A DNA stretch of 64,000 nt from Gammaproteobacteria bacterium (GCA_026995045.1 JALWPK010000209.1:1-64000); one strand, 5' to 3'; positions 50,817 through 61,189 are shown, counted from the first letter of the stretch. The notes: a model not told the origin generated them from the letters alone. A program made the numbers and translations.

Positions 50817-51899
50817 TCAACGAATCTTCAGCGACGCCAGCCCGATCAGCACCAGCACCACGGTGATAATCCAGAAACGCACAATCACGCGCGGTTCCGG
50901 CCAGCCTTTCAGTTCAAAATGATGATGCAGCGGCGCCATGTGAAAAATGCGCTTGCCAGTAAGCTTGAACGAACCCACCTGCAAAATCACCGACACGGTT
51001 TCCATCACGAATACACCGCCCATAATCAACAACACAATTTCCTGGCGCACAAAAATGGCGATCACGCCCAGTACTGCGCCCAGCGACAGTGCGCCAACGT
51101 CGCCCATAAACACCTGCGCCGGGTAGGTGTTGAACCAGAGAAAGCCCAGCCCCGCGCCAACAATCGCGCCGCAGAAAATGGTGAGTTCGCCCACGCCCGC
51201 TATATAAGGTATGCCCAGATAACCGGAAAACGCGGCGTGACCACTGGCATAGGCAAATACGCCCAGCGCCGCCGCCACCATCACTGTTGGCATAATCGCC
51301 AGTCCGTCCAGGCCGTCGGTAAGATTGACCGCATTGCTGCTGCCAACTATCACGAAATACGCCAGCAGCATGTACCACGCGCCCATCGGCACAACGACAT
51401 CTTTGATGAAAGGCACAATCAAGGCGGTTTCCTGCGGCGTATCCGCCATGCTGTACATAATGTATGCGGCGCTGGCGGCGAACACGGTTTGCCAGAAATA
51501 CTTGGCTTTCGCAGACAGGCCTTTGGAATTGCCATAGACCAGCTTTTTGTAATCATCGATGCCGCCAATCAAACCGAACGCCAGCATCACCGCCAGGGTA
51601 ATCCACACCTGATGATTATCCAGGTCACTCCACAGCAACGCGCTGACGGCAATCGCAATCAGAATCAGCGCGCCGCCCATGGTCGGCGTGCCCGCCTTGC
51701 TCAAGTGTGACTGCGGGCCGTCGTCGCGCACCTGCTGGCCGATTTTGTAACTGGTCAGCTTGCGTATCATCATCGGCCCGATCATCAACGACAGCATCAA
51801 TGCGGTGATGGTGCCGAGAATGGCGCGCAGGGTCAGGTACTGGAATACATTGAAACCGCTGTAGTACTGCTGCAAATATTCGGCAAGCGCCAGTAGCAT
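50817..51899 (-). CDS. mraY: Phospho-N-acetylmuramoyl-pentapeptide transferase MraY
   Basis: Polytopic inner membrane enzyme that makes lipid I from UDP-MurNAc-pentapeptide and undecaprenyl phosphate. The 360-residue protein has about ten membrane helices, the PTMGG motif ([13 protein letters not shown]), the catalytic DDYKK ([11 protein letters not shown]), [10 protein letters not shown], and the HHHFEL motif ([14 protein letters not shown]). It overlaps murF by one base. Confidence 0.98.
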   Translation of the reverse strand: MLLALAEYLQQYYSGFNVFQYLTLRAILGTITALMLSLMIGPMMIRKLTSYKIGQQVRDDGPQSHLSKAGTPTMGGALILIAIAVSALLWSDLDNHQVWITLAVMLAFGLIGGIDDYKKLVYGNSKGLSAKAKYFWQTVFAASAAYIMYSMADTPQETALIVPFIKDVVVPMGAWYMLLAYFVIVGSSNAVNLTDGLDGLAIMPTVMVAAALGVFAYASGHAAFSGYLGIPYIAGVGELTIFCGAIVGAGLGFLWFNTYPAQVFMGDVGALSLGAVLGVIAIFVRQEIVLLIMGGVFVMETVSVILQVGSFKLTGKRIFHMAPLHHHFELKGWPEPRVIVRFWIITVVLVLIGLASLKIR

Positions 51900-53254
51900 C
51901 AGTTCACCTCCGGGGTAGCGGCGTTATCCCTGAGCGATTCAATCAGCGTTTCCATCTGCATGGCGCGGGAGCCTTTCACCAGCACCACAGTGTCGGCGCG
52001 CAGACACTGCGTCAGCGCAGCAGCCAGTTGCGGCTTGTCAGCAAACCATTGCGCGCCTGCGCCGAAGGCATCCGCCGCAGCACGCGACAGTTCACCAACA
52101 GCAAACAGTTGTTGCACGCCGGCGTCTTTGGCGTAACGTCCGACTTCGGCATGCAGGCTTTGCGCATCAGCGCCCAGCTCACCCATATCGCCCAGCACCA
52201 GCATGCTGTCGCCGCCTTTGGCGGTCAGCACATCAATGCCGGCTTTCACCGACATCGGGTTGGCGTTATAGGTGTCGTCCAGCAGTGTCGCGCCATTTGG
52301 CAACGTCATCACCCGCAGGCGGCCAGCGATGTTTTCAAACCGGTTCAGTGCGGATGCAATATCCGCCAGCCTGACGCCCGCCGACAGACAGGCCGCAGCC
52401 GCCGCCAGCGCATTCATCACATTATGCTTACCGGGCACAGTCAGTTTGAGCGCATGCGCTTCGCTCGCCGTGCAAATCTGCATGGCGCCACCCTGTTCAC
52501 GCACAAATACATCAGCCTGTTCATTACCGTATGAAAACGTCACCACGTTTTTGCCGCTGCATTGTTGCAGCCACATTGTTGCAAAGTGCTCATCCAGATT
52601 GATGATGGCGGCGCCGCCTTTTCGTAGTCCGTGAAAAATTTCAGCCTTGGCTGCAGCGACGTTTTCCACGCTGCCAAAGCCCTGCAAGTGCGCCGGCCCG
52701 GCATTGTTGAGAATGGCAATATCGGGCTGCGCAATATGCGTCAGATAATCGATTTCACCCATGTGATTGGCGCCCATCTCGATTACGGCATAGCGATGAT
52801 GCGGACGCAGTTTCAACAGCGTTAACGGCATGCCGATGTCGTTGTTAAGATTGCCCTCTGTCGCCAGTACAGCCTGTTCATTTGCGTGTTGCTGCAGGAT
52901 ATGACGGCACATTTCCTTGACCGTGGTTTTGCCATTGCTGCCGGTGAGACCGATCAGCACGCCATCAAAACGCTGACGCCAGCTTGCCGCCAGCTTGCCC
53001 AGCGCGGCCAGGGTGTCCGGCACATCAATCTGTGGCAGCGCGACATTCTGCTGTTGCTGCACCAGCGCGCCGGCCGCGCCCGCCTGCTGCGCCTGCTCAA
53101 CAAAAGCATGGCCGTCAAAACGCTCACCCTTGATGGCGATATATAAATCGCCCCGCCTGATGCTCCGCGTATCCTTGGATACATCGTTGAATACGGCGTC
53201 CTCGCCATGCAGGGCGCCGTTGACGATTTCCGCCGCCTGTGACAAGCGCATCAT
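51899..53254 (-). CDS. murF: UDP-N-acetylmuramoyl-tripeptide--D-Ala-D-Ala ligase MurF
   Basis: Mur ligase adding the D-Ala-D-Ala dipeptide, the last cytoplasmic step of the nucleotide precursor. The 451 residues include the N-terminal substrate domain ([22 protein letters not shown]), the P-loop [24 protein letters not shown], and the C-terminal [10 protein letters not shown] motif. It overlaps murE by four bases (ATGA) and mraY by one. Confidence 0.97.
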   Translation of the reverse strand: MMRLSQAAEIVNGALHGEDAVFNDVSKDTRSIRRGDLYIAIKGERFDGHAFVEQAQQAGAAGALVQQQQNVALPQIDVPDTLAALGKLAASWRQRFDGVLIGLTGSNGKTTVKEMCRHILQQHANEQAVLATEGNLNNDIGMPLTLLKLRPHHRYAVIEMGANHMGEIDYLTHIAQPDIAILNNAGPAHLQGFGSVENVAAAKAEIFHGLRKGGAAIINLDEHFATMWLQQCSGKNVVTFSYGNEQADVFVREQGGAMQICTASEAHALKLTVPGKHNVMNALAAAAACLSAGVRLADIASALNRFENIAGRLRVMTLPNGATLLDDTYNANPMSVKAGIDVLTAKGGDSMLVLGDMGELGADAQSLHAEVGRYAKDAGVQQLFAVGELSRAAADAFGAGAQWFADKPQLAAALTQCLRADTVVLVKGSRAMQMETLIESLRDNAATPEVN

Positions 53255-54798
53255 GGCATCGCCTCAATCAGTTCCTGGGCGACGCGGTAATCGTTGAACG
53301 CAATATGCACATCGCCAACAATCTGGCTGGACTCGTGTCCCTTGCCGGCAATCAGAATCACATCATCGGGTCCGGCCTGTTGCAGGGCATAGGCAATCGC
53401 CGCCTTGCGATCCGGTTCGGTGTAGTGTTTTTCGGGCTGCTTAAAACCGGCGACAATCTGTTTGATAATGGTTTGCGGATTTTCATGGCGCGGATTATCG
53501 CTGGTGACAATCACATGATCGGCATACTGCTCCGCCGCCTGCGCCATCAACGGGCGCTTGCTTTTGTCGCGATCGCCGCCGCAGCCGAACACGCACCAGA
53601 ATGCGCCATCAAAATGTTCACGCACCGAACGGCAGGCCGCCGCCAGCGCCTGCGGCGTGTGCGCGTAATCAATAATCACCGATGCGACATCGTCACGATT
53701 GGTGAGTACGCGCTGCATGCGCCCGAACACCGGCTGGATGTGATGCAGCCTTTCCACCGCGGTTTCAAATTCCATGCCACTGACCAGCAGGGCGGACAGC
53801 GCCGCCAGGATGTTGGACACATTGAACTGACCCAGCAGCCCGACGCGAATATGGCCAACGCCCTTGGGTGACTGCACCGCGATATCCAGCCCCTCCGCGC
53901 TGGCGCTGACCGATTTAGCGCGCACCAGAAAATCCACGTGTGATGACAAGTCCGCTGCGTCCGGGTTGGCGCTGTAACCCCACACCGCCATGCGCCCGCG
54001 ACAGTCGGCCGCCAGCTCACGGCCAAACGCATCATCCAGATTGATCACAGCCGCCTTCAATCCCGGCATGGTAAACAGTTTACGCTTGGCGTCGGCATAG
54101 TCGTCACGCGTTGCGTGATAGTCCATATGATCCTGCGCCAGATTGCTGAACACCGCCGTGTCAAACGCCACCGCATTGACGCGCCCCTGATCCAGCCCGT
54201 GTGACGACACTTCCATCACCACATGATGCGAACCGGCCTGCGCGATTTCAGCCAGGGTTCTCTGCACTTCCAGCGCATCGGCGGTGGTCAGCCCGGTGGG
54301 GTGCAAATCGTTGATAAAACCGTTGCCAAGCGTACCGAGCACGCCGCAGTGCACATCATGACTGTCCAACGCCTGCGCAATGGTGTGCGCAATCGAGGTT
54401 TTGCCGTCGGTGCCGGTGATGCCAATCACATGCAGCCGCCTTGAAGGCTCACCGTAAAAACGCGAGGCGATTTCTCCGATGTTATCTTTCAGGTTTTCAA
54501 CCTGAATGCACAACACCTTGTTGGAAACCTGATCCAGTATTTCATCGCGACGATCGCAGTCGCCATCCCACACAATCGCCGCTGCGCCTTTGGCGACCGC
54601 ATCAACGGCATAAATCAGGCCATGCGTGTTGAAACCCTGCGCCGCGATAAACAGGCCACCGTCGTGCACCTGGCGGTTGTCCTGCGCAAGGGACGACACC
54701 TGCACGCCGCGACAGGCCGCCAACTGCTCGCTGTCTACCAGGCCTTGCAACAATTCCGTCAACGCCACACCGGTTTGCAGATTCTGCGCCGTCATCAT
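53251..54798 (-). CDS. murE: UDP-MurNAc-tripeptide synthetase MurE (meso-diaminopimelate-adding)
   Basis: Mur ligase adding the third residue of the stem peptide. The 515-residue protein has the P-loop GITGTDGKTSIAHTI and the specificity motif DNPR (in TSDNPRHENP), which marks use of meso-diaminopimelate rather than lysine. The C-terminal GKGHE motif is present. It overlaps ftsI by four bases. Confidence 0.97.
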   Translation of the reverse strand: MMTAQNLQTGVALTELLQGLVDSEQLAACRGVQVSSLAQDNRQVHDGGLFIAAQGFNTHGLIYAVDAVAKGAAAIVWDGDCDRRDEILDQVSNKVLCIQVENLKDNIGEIASRFYGEPSRRLHVIGITGTDGKTSIAHTIAQALDSHDVHCGVLGTLGNGFINDLHPTGLTTADALEVQRTLAEIAQAGSHHVVMEVSSHGLDQGRVNAVAFDTAVFSNLAQDHMDYHATRDDYADAKRKLFTMPGLKAAVINLDDAFGRELAADCRGRMAVWGYSANPDAADLSSHVDFLVRAKSVSASAEGLDIAVQSPKGVGHIRVGLLGQFNVSNILAALSALLVSGMEFETAVERLHHIQPVFGRMQRVLTNRDDVASVIIDYAHTPQALAAACRSVREHFDGAFWCVFGCGGDRDKSKRPLMAQAAEQYADHVIVTSDNPRHENPQTIIKQIVAGFKQPEKHYTEPDRKAAIAYALQQAGPDDVILIAGKGHESSQIVGDVHIAFNDYRVAQELIEAMP

Positions 54799-56537
54799 GC
54801 CGGGTCTCCTTTTGCAGATGTGCGATTGATGACCAGTTTTTGTCTGGCGATGCGGTCAGGCGGCACATCAAATAATCGCATCGCGCCGGTCATCACGGTG
54901 CTGAATACCGGCGCCGCCACGTCGCCGCCAAAATGCATGCCGTTGCGCGGCTCGTCGATCAGCACCACCATCGCCAGCTCGGGTTTTTCCGCCGGCGCGA
55001 TGCCGGCGAACACGGAAAGATAACGGTCTTCGGCATAACCGCCGGCAACAAACTTGTGCACGGTGCCGGTCTTGCCGGCGATGCTGTAATTGGCGACGCG
55101 CGCTTTTTTGCCGGTGCCTTCCGGGCTGACCACTTTTTGCATCATCTTGCGAATGGCCTGCGCGGTTTCCGCTTTCATGATGCGCTCACCCTGCACCGGT
55201 TTGTCGTCATCATCCAGTTTCAGAAAACTGACCGGACGCAACACGCCGTCAGCCGCCAGCGCCGCATAGGCGCGCGCCAGTTGCAGCGGCGTTACCGAAA
55301 TGCCGTAACCAAACGCCATCGAGGCGCGTTCGAAATCATTTTGCAGCGCGCTTAATGAAGTGCGGCCGGACGCCTCGCCGGGAAAGCCGCTGCCGGTGTC
55401 ATACCCAAAACCGAACTTCTGGTACATTTCCCATTGCAGCTCCGGGTCTATCGCCAGCATGATTTTGCTGATGCCGACATTGCTGGACTTGGCGATAACG
55501 CCGCTGACATCCAGCGTGCCGTGATTGCGCGTGTCGCGAATCATGTTGCCCTGCACCTTCATGTAACCCGGCGCGGTTTCCACCTTGTAATACGGTTTCC
55601 AGCGCGAGGTTTCCAGCGCCGCCGCCAGTGAAATCGGCTTCATGGTAGAGCCGGGCTCGAACACATCGGTCACCGCGCGGTTGCGCGTCGCCTCGGCGCG
55701 CAGCTGGCTGCGGTCGTTGGCGTTGAATGAAGGCAGGTTGACCATCGCCAGAATTTCACCCGTGTGAATATCCATCACCACGGCGGAACCGGCGACCGCA
55801 TTGTGTTTCAGCACCGCCGCCTTCAACGCGCGATAGGTAAGGTATTGCAAACGCTTGTCCAGACTGAGCGTCACTGGCTTGCCTGGCTCGGCGGCGCGGA
55901 TGCGTTCGACATCATCAAACGCGCGGCCCAGGCGGTCGCGAATCACTTTCTTTTTACCTGGCAGCCCTTTCAGCCAGTCATCGAAGGCCAGCTCGATGCC
56001 TTCCTGACCATTGTCATCAATATCGGAAAAACCAATCACATTGGCGGCCACTTCGCCGCTGGGGTAATAACGCTTGTATTCATTTTGCAGGGCGACGCCG
56101 GCGACATTGAGTTGCCTGACCTTTTCCGCCAGCTCCGGCGACACATGCCGTTTCAGATACAGAAACTCGCGCTTGCTGTGCTTTTGAATACGCGCCAACA
56201 GCGCCGAGCTGTTCACGCCAAGCAGTTTCGCCAGCTGCGGTAGTTTGCTGGTATTCTGCAAAGCCTGTTGCGGGTTAATCCAGATGCTGTTCACCGGCGT
56301 ACTCACCGCAAACGGTTCGCCGTTGCGGTCCAGAATTTCACCACGGTGCGCCGGAATCGACACCACGCGCAACTGCCGCGCATCGCCCTGGTGCTTGTAA
56401 AAATCGCTGTCCACAATCTGCATATCAAACGCGCGCGTGGACAGAGCCATCACGCACAGACTGAACACGCACAGCACGGCAACCCGGCGCCAGGGCGCCA
56501 GCGGCTTGTCCGCGAGTTTGAAAGATTGCAGTTTCAT
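54795..56537 (-). CDS. ftsI: Septal peptidoglycan transpeptidase FtsI (PBP3)
   Basis: Class B penicillin-binding protein that cross-links septal peptidoglycan together with FtsW. The 580-residue protein has an N-terminal membrane helix (about 17-37), the dimerisation domain (PAHRGEILDRNGEPFAVS), and the transpeptidase motifs STMK (Ser297), SSN (AKSSNVGISK) and KTGT (GKTGTVHKF). It overlaps ftsL and murE by four bases each. Confidence 0.97.
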   Translation of the reverse strand: MKLQSFKLADKPLAPWRRVAVLCVFSLCVMALSTRAFDMQIVDSDFYKHQGDARQLRVVSIPAHRGEILDRNGEPFAVSTPVNSIWINPQQALQNTSKLPQLAKLLGVNSSALLARIQKHSKREFLYLKRHVSPELAEKVRQLNVAGVALQNEYKRYYPSGEVAANVIGFSDIDDNGQEGIELAFDDWLKGLPGKKKVIRDRLGRAFDDVERIRAAEPGKPVTLSLDKRLQYLTYRALKAAVLKHNAVAGSAVVMDIHTGEILAMVNLPSFNANDRSQLRAEATRNRAVTDVFEPGSTMKPISLAAALETSRWKPYYKVETAPGYMKVQGNMIRDTRNHGTLDVSGVIAKSSNVGISKIMLAIDPELQWEMYQKFGFGYDTGSGFPGEASGRTSLSALQNDFERASMAFGYGISVTPLQLARAYAALAADGVLRPVSFLKLDDDDKPVQGERIMKAETAQAIRKMMQKVVSPEGTGKKARVANYSIAGKTGTVHKFVAGGYAEDRYLSVFAGIAPAEKPELAMVVLIDEPRNGMHFGGDVAAPVFSTVMTGAMRLFDVPPDRIARQKLVINRTSAKGDPA

Positions 56538-56812
56538 GGTTTGATAAAAATCACCTCGTCAGATGGCGGCATCACCATCGACAGTTTGGTTCGCGCAATG
56601 CGTTCGATGCGTCCGTGATCAGAAAAGGCGCTCTGCTCCAGTTGCAGACGGCCCCATTCGGTATTGAGTTCGTCTATCTGGTAGTTCAGTTGCTGCAACT
56701 CGACAAACAGTTTGCGGCTTTGATGCTTGCTGACAATCAGCATCAACGCCGACACCAGCACCAGCACAAACAACAGGGTCACCACCACCAGCACGCGTTG
56801 TCGTTCGTTCAC
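56534..56812 (-). CDS. ftsL: Cell division protein FtsL
   Basis: Small bitopic divisome protein that acts with FtsB and FtsQ to control FtsWI. The 92 residues include one membrane helix (about 7-26) and a periplasmic coiled coil (ELQQLNYQIDELNTEWGRLQLEQ), ending with the family-typical IERIARTKLSMVMP. It overlaps rsmH by four bases and ftsI by four. Identity rests on position as much as on sequence, since FtsL is poorly conserved. Confidence 0.92.
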   Translation of the reverse strand: MNERQRVLVVVTLLFVLVLVSALMLIVSKHQSRKLFVELQQLNYQIDELNTEWGRLQLEQSAFSDHGRIERIARTKLSMVMPPSDEVIFIKP

Positions 56813-57744
56813 CGGATTCGCTCCAGCACGCGCAGGCGCGCGCTTCTTGAACGGGGATTGTTTTCCAGCTCCTGCGCCGATGCGGTGCGCGGTTTGCCCA
56901 CCAGGCGATAAGGCGGATCCTCGTCGGTATCGAACACCGGCAGGTTTTTCGGCAGAACCGGTCGTGTGACCTTCGCTTTCATGAAACGTTTCACCAGCCT
57001 GTCTTCGATGGAATGAAAGCTGATCACCGCCAGCCGGCCGCCCGGTTTGAGCGCGCCCAGCATCGCTTCCAGCCCGGTTTCAATCGACTGCAATTCCTGA
57101 TTGATATGCATGCGTATCGCCTGAAAGCTGCGCGTTGCCGGGTGCTTGTGTTTTTCTTTTACCGGCATGGCCTGTTCGATAATGTTTACCAGTTGCGCGG
57201 TTTCGGTTATCGGCTGCTGCTGGCGCGCTTCGATAACGCCGTGCGCGATGCGGCGCGCAAACTTTTCCTCGCCATATCGTTTCAGCACGGTAACCAGCTC
57301 TTCCAGCTCGACCCGCGCAAGCCACTCGCTGGCGGATTCGCCTCGGGTGGTGTCCATGCGCATGTCCAGCGGGCCGTTATGCATAAAGCTGAAACCACGC
57401 CCGGCATCGTCCAGTTGCGGCGAGGATACGCCCAGATCCATCAGCACGCCGTTTATGTTCGACTCAAGTTGTCGTTGCGCCAGCACGTCGGCCACCTGAT
57501 TAAAATTAATGTGTTCAAATTCGATTCGTGGCTCATCAGCAAAATGTTCGCGGCCATACGCAATAGCCCGCGGATCACGATCCAGCGCGAGTAGCCTGCC
57601 CTGCTCATTTAACTGCTCAAGTATTGCCGCACTGTGACCACCCCTGCCGAACGTGGCGTCGATGTAATAGCCTTCGGGCTGAACCTTGAGCGCATCCATC
57701 ACCTCATCCAGTAACACCGGCTGGTGACTGTGCGCCCCGGTCAT
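56809..57744 (-). CDS. rsmH: 16S rRNA (cytosine(1402)-N4)-methyltransferase RsmH
   Basis: S-adenosylmethionine-dependent enzyme (formerly MraW) that methylates N4 of C1402 in 16S rRNA. The 311 residues begin with HQPVLLDEVMDAL, have the SAM-binding YIDATFGRGGHSAAIL and the active-site region VLMDLGVSSPQLDDAGRGFSF, and end in PRSRSARLRVLER. It is the second gene of the cluster, 22 bases after mraZ. Confidence 0.97.
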   Translation of the reverse strand: MTGAHSHQPVLLDEVMDALKVQPEGYYIDATFGRGGHSAAILEQLNEQGRLLALDRDPRAIAYGREHFADEPRIEFEHINFNQVADVLAQRQLESNINGVLMDLGVSSPQLDDAGRGFSFMHNGPLDMRMDTTRGESASEWLARVELEELVTVLKRYGEEKFARRIAHGVIEARQQQPITETAQLVNIIEQAMPVKEKHKHPATRSFQAIRMHINQELQSIETGLEAMLGALKPGGRLAVISFHSIEDRLVKRFMKAKVTRPVLPKNLPVFDTDEDPPYRLVGKPRTASAQELENNPRSRSARLRVLERIR

Positions 57745-57766
57745 TGCCTGCTCACCGCTGTCTTCA

Positions 57767-58222
57767 CTACAGCGACAGGTCTTCTAGTGCAGCGGGCAAC
57801 TCGTCACTGCCCTGCACGGTGTCCAGCCACTGCTGCTGGTTTTCGTTCCAGCTGGCCTCATCCCAGATTTCAAATTTTTTGCCCTGGCCGATGAGTACGA
57901 TTTTTTTGTCCAGCGCGGCGAATTCGCGCAGCATGCCCGGCAGCAGGATGCGGCCCTGGCTGTCGAGCTCGCATTCGGTGGCGTAGCCAATCAGCAGGCG
58001 CTGCAACACGCGGGTCTGCTCGTTGAGACTGGGCAACGCGGTGAGCTTGCTTTCGATGATGTCCCATTCAGGCAGGGGGTAAACCAGCAGGCAGTGGTCG
58101 CGATCGACGGTAATCACCAGCTTGCCGCCACAGGCCTCCAACAGGCGGTCGCGGTAACGTGAAGGCATCGCCATGCGGCCTTTGGCGTCCAGCGTCAGAT
58201 TATTGATTCCACGAAATCGCAT
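57767..58222 (-). CDS. mraZ: Transcriptional regulator MraZ
   Basis: DNA-binding regulator that represses the dcw cluster in Escherichia coli. The 151-residue protein has two SpoVT-AbrB-type halves, each containing the D-x-K/Q-GR motif (LDAKGRMAMPSRYRDRL and LDSQGRILLPGMLREFA). It forms ring-shaped oligomers in relatives. A series of GTGG repeats in its leader (58239-58284) is the probable self-regulatory site. Confidence 0.97.
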   Translation of the reverse strand: MRFRGINNLTLDAKGRMAMPSRYRDRLLEACGGKLVITVDRDHCLLVYPLPEWDIIESKLTALPSLNEQTRVLQRLLIGYATECELDSQGRILLPGMLREFAALDKKIVLIGQGKKFEIWDEASWNENQQQWLDTVQGSDELPAALEDLSL

Positions 58223-58238
58223 TATTGTTATTGTTTAT

Positions 58239-58284
58239 CCACTTTTGGCCCACTCAGGAACCACAAAAAACCACTTTCCCCCAC
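58239..58284 (-). promoter_or_regulatory. MraZ boxes: five phased GTGG repeats in the mraZ leader
   Basis: On the minus strand GTGG occurs at plus positions 58239-58242, 58250-58253, 58261-58264, 58271-58274 and 58281-58284, spaced 11, 11, 10 and 10 bases, so all lie on one face of the helix. A sixth copy at 58311-58314, 30 bases further, falls within the promoter spacer. MraZ is known to bind TGGG-type direct repeats at about ten-base spacing. The cluster lies between the predicted transcription start and the mraZ ATG. Confidence 0.82.
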
Positions 58285-58292
58285 ATATTGAC

Positions 58293-58322
58293 ACTATAGG
58301 TATTCTCTCCCCACCCTGTCAA
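58293..58322 (-). promoter_or_regulatory. Sigma-70 promoter of the dcw cluster
   Basis: On the minus strand a perfect TTGACA (58322-58317) is separated by 18 bases from TATAGT (58298-58293). Transcription would start near 58286, giving a leader of about 63 bases before the mraZ ATG that contains the MraZ boxes. The gene-free stretch 58323-58660 beyond it shows no other clear element. Confidence 0.82.
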
Positions 58323-58660
58323 GCATATTTTGCGTTGGAAACAGGCCAAAATTTCTTTATGGCACAGCGACTTAGCGAATTTTCAGAGGTGAGCTGCAAA
58401 GCACAAAAACAAGGCGGTTTAGAATCATTATGTTGGCCGAAGAAGCTAATAATTCACTTTAAGTTCGGCGGATATTTAGACTCTTTTCAAAAAATGCAAA
58501 ATTTTTAAGTCGCCTAAGTGTGCGGAATCACCCCATGGCGCCGCTCGAAACCCAAACCGGTTACACATCCTGCCTGGACAGAATTCTTCATCATGACAAT
58601 TCGGGTAGAATCCGCTCCAGCACCCGGGCGACGCCGGGCTCCGTAATCAACACAACATCC

Positions 58661-60751
58661 ATGACCACCAAAACGCTTTTCCAAAACCCGGCAAATGACA
58701 ACACTCCGCTTTCACCCGTTCAACTGGAGCGTCTGATTGAACTGCAAAGCACATTACTCAGCGCCGCCGTCAGTAATGAAAACTTCAACAACTTGCTGGA
58801 ACAACTTTGTCTGTTCGCCGAGAACCTGACCGAACATGCCGTCGCTTCAGTCATGCTGCTTGTTGACAATCGGGAGGGACTCTATGTTGCTGCAGCCCCC
58901 AGTATTTCCCTTGAAGCCATCAAGGAGCTGAACGGGCTACAGCCCGGTGAAGGCAGTTGTGGCAACGCCGTATTCCATAACGAGGACATGTATGTATGCG
59001 ACACCATGAGTGACAGCCGCTGGCGCAGCCTGCATGCCTTTGCAACAAAACACAAAATCCATGCCTGCTGGTCGAGTCCGATTCGTGACAGCCATAACAA
59101 GGCTATCGGCAGTTTTGCCCTGTCAAGTTTCAGCACACGCAAACCGGACAATTTTCAACGGCGGCTGCTTAACAGTTGCGCCTCGATAGCCAGTATTATC
59201 CTGCAACGTAAGGCGACATCCGAATTACATCAACAACATCAGTATGAGTTATTACGCAGCAAACAACGCTACATCTCCATTCTGGAAAACAGCGCAGACA
59301 GCATCTGCCTGGTCGACAGGCACGGTAACTTTATTGACGCTAACCATGTCGCCTACGAAAGGCTGGGTTATACCCGGGAAGAATACCTGTCGATGAATGT
59401 CGCGGATATTGAAACCGAACCCGGCCCCGGCAGCTTTGAAGAATTTTTTGACAATCTTGAACTGAACAAGCGCATTTGCCTTGAAGGAAAACTAAAACGC
59501 AAGGATGGCACACTGATCCCGGTAGATATACGCCTGCGCAAGTTTGAAAGCGAACAGGAACAAATGCTGGTGGTTTCCACCACCGATATCAGTGAACGTA
59601 AACTGGCTGAAGAAGAAAGATTACGCGCCAGCAAACTGGAATCAATCGGTATGCTGGCGGGCGGCATTGCCCATGACTTCAATAATCTGCTTGGCATTAT
59701 TCTTGGCCACATCGACCTTGCCGCACACCGGCTGGATGCAAACAATCCAGTGAGAACGTCACTGCAAAAAGCGCGCATAGCGCTAACACGGGCCACTGAT
59801 CTGACACAACAACTACTCACATTCTCCAAGGGCGGCGAACCAGTGCGCAAGGTGTACGATATCCGCGCCATTATTCAGGAGGCTATCGATTTCAGCACTC
59901 ACGGCGCCAATATCACCACGCAACTGAACTGCTGCTGTGACAATACACTGGCTCTTGTCGACAAAGGTCAGATAAGCCAGGTTGCTCAAAACCTTGTCAT
60001 TAACGCCAGACAAGCCATGCCGGATGGCGGCACACTCAACATTTCAGGCGCCAACATAATGGTCACCAATGAGCAGCCAGTTGCCGATTTGGCGCCTGGT
60101 CGTTACATAAAAATCCGGTTTACTGATACCGGCAGCGGCATACCGGAAGCGATAAAGACATCGATATTCGACCCCTACTTCACGACCAAGCAGGGCGGCA
60201 GCGGGCTGGGACTGGCGATAACCTACTCCATCCTCAAAAAGCACGGCGGTTATATCACCGCAGAAAACAATCCTGAAGGAGGCTCCTGCTTCACAATCTA
60301 TCTGCCCGAAGCAACTCACCCGTCTGTCGAATACACCGAAACCTCACTTGACAACCATGACCAGCAAATGCGGGCTCGTATATTAATCATGGATGATGAC
60401 ACAATGATTCGGGAAGTCGCGCGCGCCATGCTCGTCGATGCCGGCTGTGAAGTTACCGAAGCGGAAGAAGGTGAAATGGCCGTACAGCTGTATCGTGAAG
60501 CTGCTGAAAATGGCAACAAGTTTGATCTGGTAATCATGGACTTAACCGTCATCAATGGCATGGGCGGCAAACAGGCCATGCAGCTCATCAGGCAATTTGA
60601 TCCGAGCGCAAAAGCGCTGGTATCCAGTGGCTATTCCAACGACCCGGTGATGGCAAACTATAGCGAAAACGGTTTCTGTGGCGCTGTCAGCAAACCCTAT
60701 ACCCAACAAGAGCTGGAAACAGCCGTTCGCGAGGCGCTGGCGGGCTGTTAA
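58661..60751 (+). CDS. Hybrid sensor histidine kinase (GAF-PAS-HisKA-HATPase-REC)
   Basis: Cytoplasmic hybrid kinase of about 696 residues with no membrane helix. Order: GAF domain (about 30-180, with LNGLQPGEGSCGNAVF), PAS domain (about 200-320, ILENSADSICLVDRHGNFID), HisKA with H-box GGIAHDFNNLLG (His338), HATPase (NLVINARQAMPDGG, DTGSGIPE, GGSGLGLAI), and a C-terminal receiver with Asp627 (LVIMDLTVINGMGG). The HDFNN box groups it with NtrB-like hybrid kinases. Signal and partner are unknown; no response regulator gene adjoins it. The start is uncertain: MTTKTLF is used, but an ATG 47 codons upstream is open. It is divergent from mraZ. Confidence 0.87.
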   Translation: MTTKTLFQNPANDNTPLSPVQLERLIELQSTLLSAAVSNENFNNLLEQLCLFAENLTEHAVASVMLLVDNREGLYVAAAPSISLEAIKELNGLQPGEGSCGNAVFHNEDMYVCDTMSDSRWRSLHAFATKHKIHACWSSPIRDSHNKAIGSFALSSFSTRKPDNFQRRLLNSCASIASIILQRKATSELHQQHQYELLRSKQRYISILENSADSICLVDRHGNFIDANHVAYERLGYTREEYLSMNVADIETEPGPGSFEEFFDNLELNKRICLEGKLKRKDGTLIPVDIRLRKFESEQEQMLVVSTTDISERKLAEEERLRASKLESIGMLAGGIAHDFNNLLGIILGHIDLAAHRLDANNPVRTSLQKARIALTRATDLTQQLLTFSKGGEPVRKVYDIRAIIQEAIDFSTHGANITTQLNCCCDNTLALVDKGQISQVAQNLVINARQAMPDGGTLNISGANIMVTNEQPVADLAPGRYIKIRFTDTGSGIPEAIKTSIFDPYFTTKQGGSGLGLAITYSILKKHGGYITAENNPEGGSCFTIYLPEATHPSVEYTETSLDNHDQQMRARILIMDDDTMIREVARAMLVDAGCEVTEAEEGEMAVQLYREAAENGNKFDLVIMDLTVINGMGGKQAMQLIRQFDPSAKALVSSGYSNDPVMANYSENGFCGAVSKPYTQQELETAVREALAGC

Positions 60752-60836
60752 CGACATCAACCCTGCATGGGTTCTTGAACAACGGCTTAGACATATTGCT
60801 ACGCGTTAACCACAGCAACATGTTGGCGATAAAACA

Positions 60837-61189
60837 GGAGTCGGCCGATAAGCCGGGTTCTGTCGTGGGCAATCATTCATCTGGGACATGCGTCGCCGCA
60901 TGCCTCAAGCGACCTACCCGGGAACGGTGCGGACCACACCTGTCGTTCCCCTATTTGGTCTTGCTCCGGGCGGGGTTTACCCTGCCGTGAACTGTTGCCA
61001 GTCACGCGGTGCGCTCTTACCGCACCATTTCACCCTTACCACCGCTCTACAAATAGAACGGGGCGGTATATTTTCTGTTGCACTGGCCGTAGGCTTGCGC
61101 CCCCCAGGCGTTACCTGGCGCCCTGTCCTGTGGAGCCCGGACTTTCCTCCCTGCGCCAAGCGACGCAGAGCGATTGCCTGGCCGACTCC
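60837..61189 (-). ncRNA. rnpB: RNase P RNA (rnpB), bacterial type A
   Basis: Catalytic RNA of RNase P, which trims the 5' leader from tRNA precursors. Read on the minus strand, it contains the conserved 5' block AGGAAAGTCCGGGCTCCACA (about 61149-61130), the GGTAAACCCCGCCCGG region, and the 3' block CAGAACCCGGCTTATCGGCC. The ends pair as helix P1 (GGAGTCGGCC with GGCCGACTCC), which fixes the limits at about 61189 and 60837. The length of about 353 bases fits type A. No strong T-run terminator was seen after it. Confidence 0.95.

Noticed and set aside
58173-58508. Possible small gene between mraZ and the hybrid kinase
   Set aside because: It crosses the dcw promoter and MraZ boxes, has an irregular composition, and the only later ATG gives a 49-residue peptide without support.
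58520-58660. Extended N-terminus of the hybrid kinase
   Set aside because: The extra 47 residues are low in hydrophobic order and not part of any domain; the later ATG was used, though with limited certainty.
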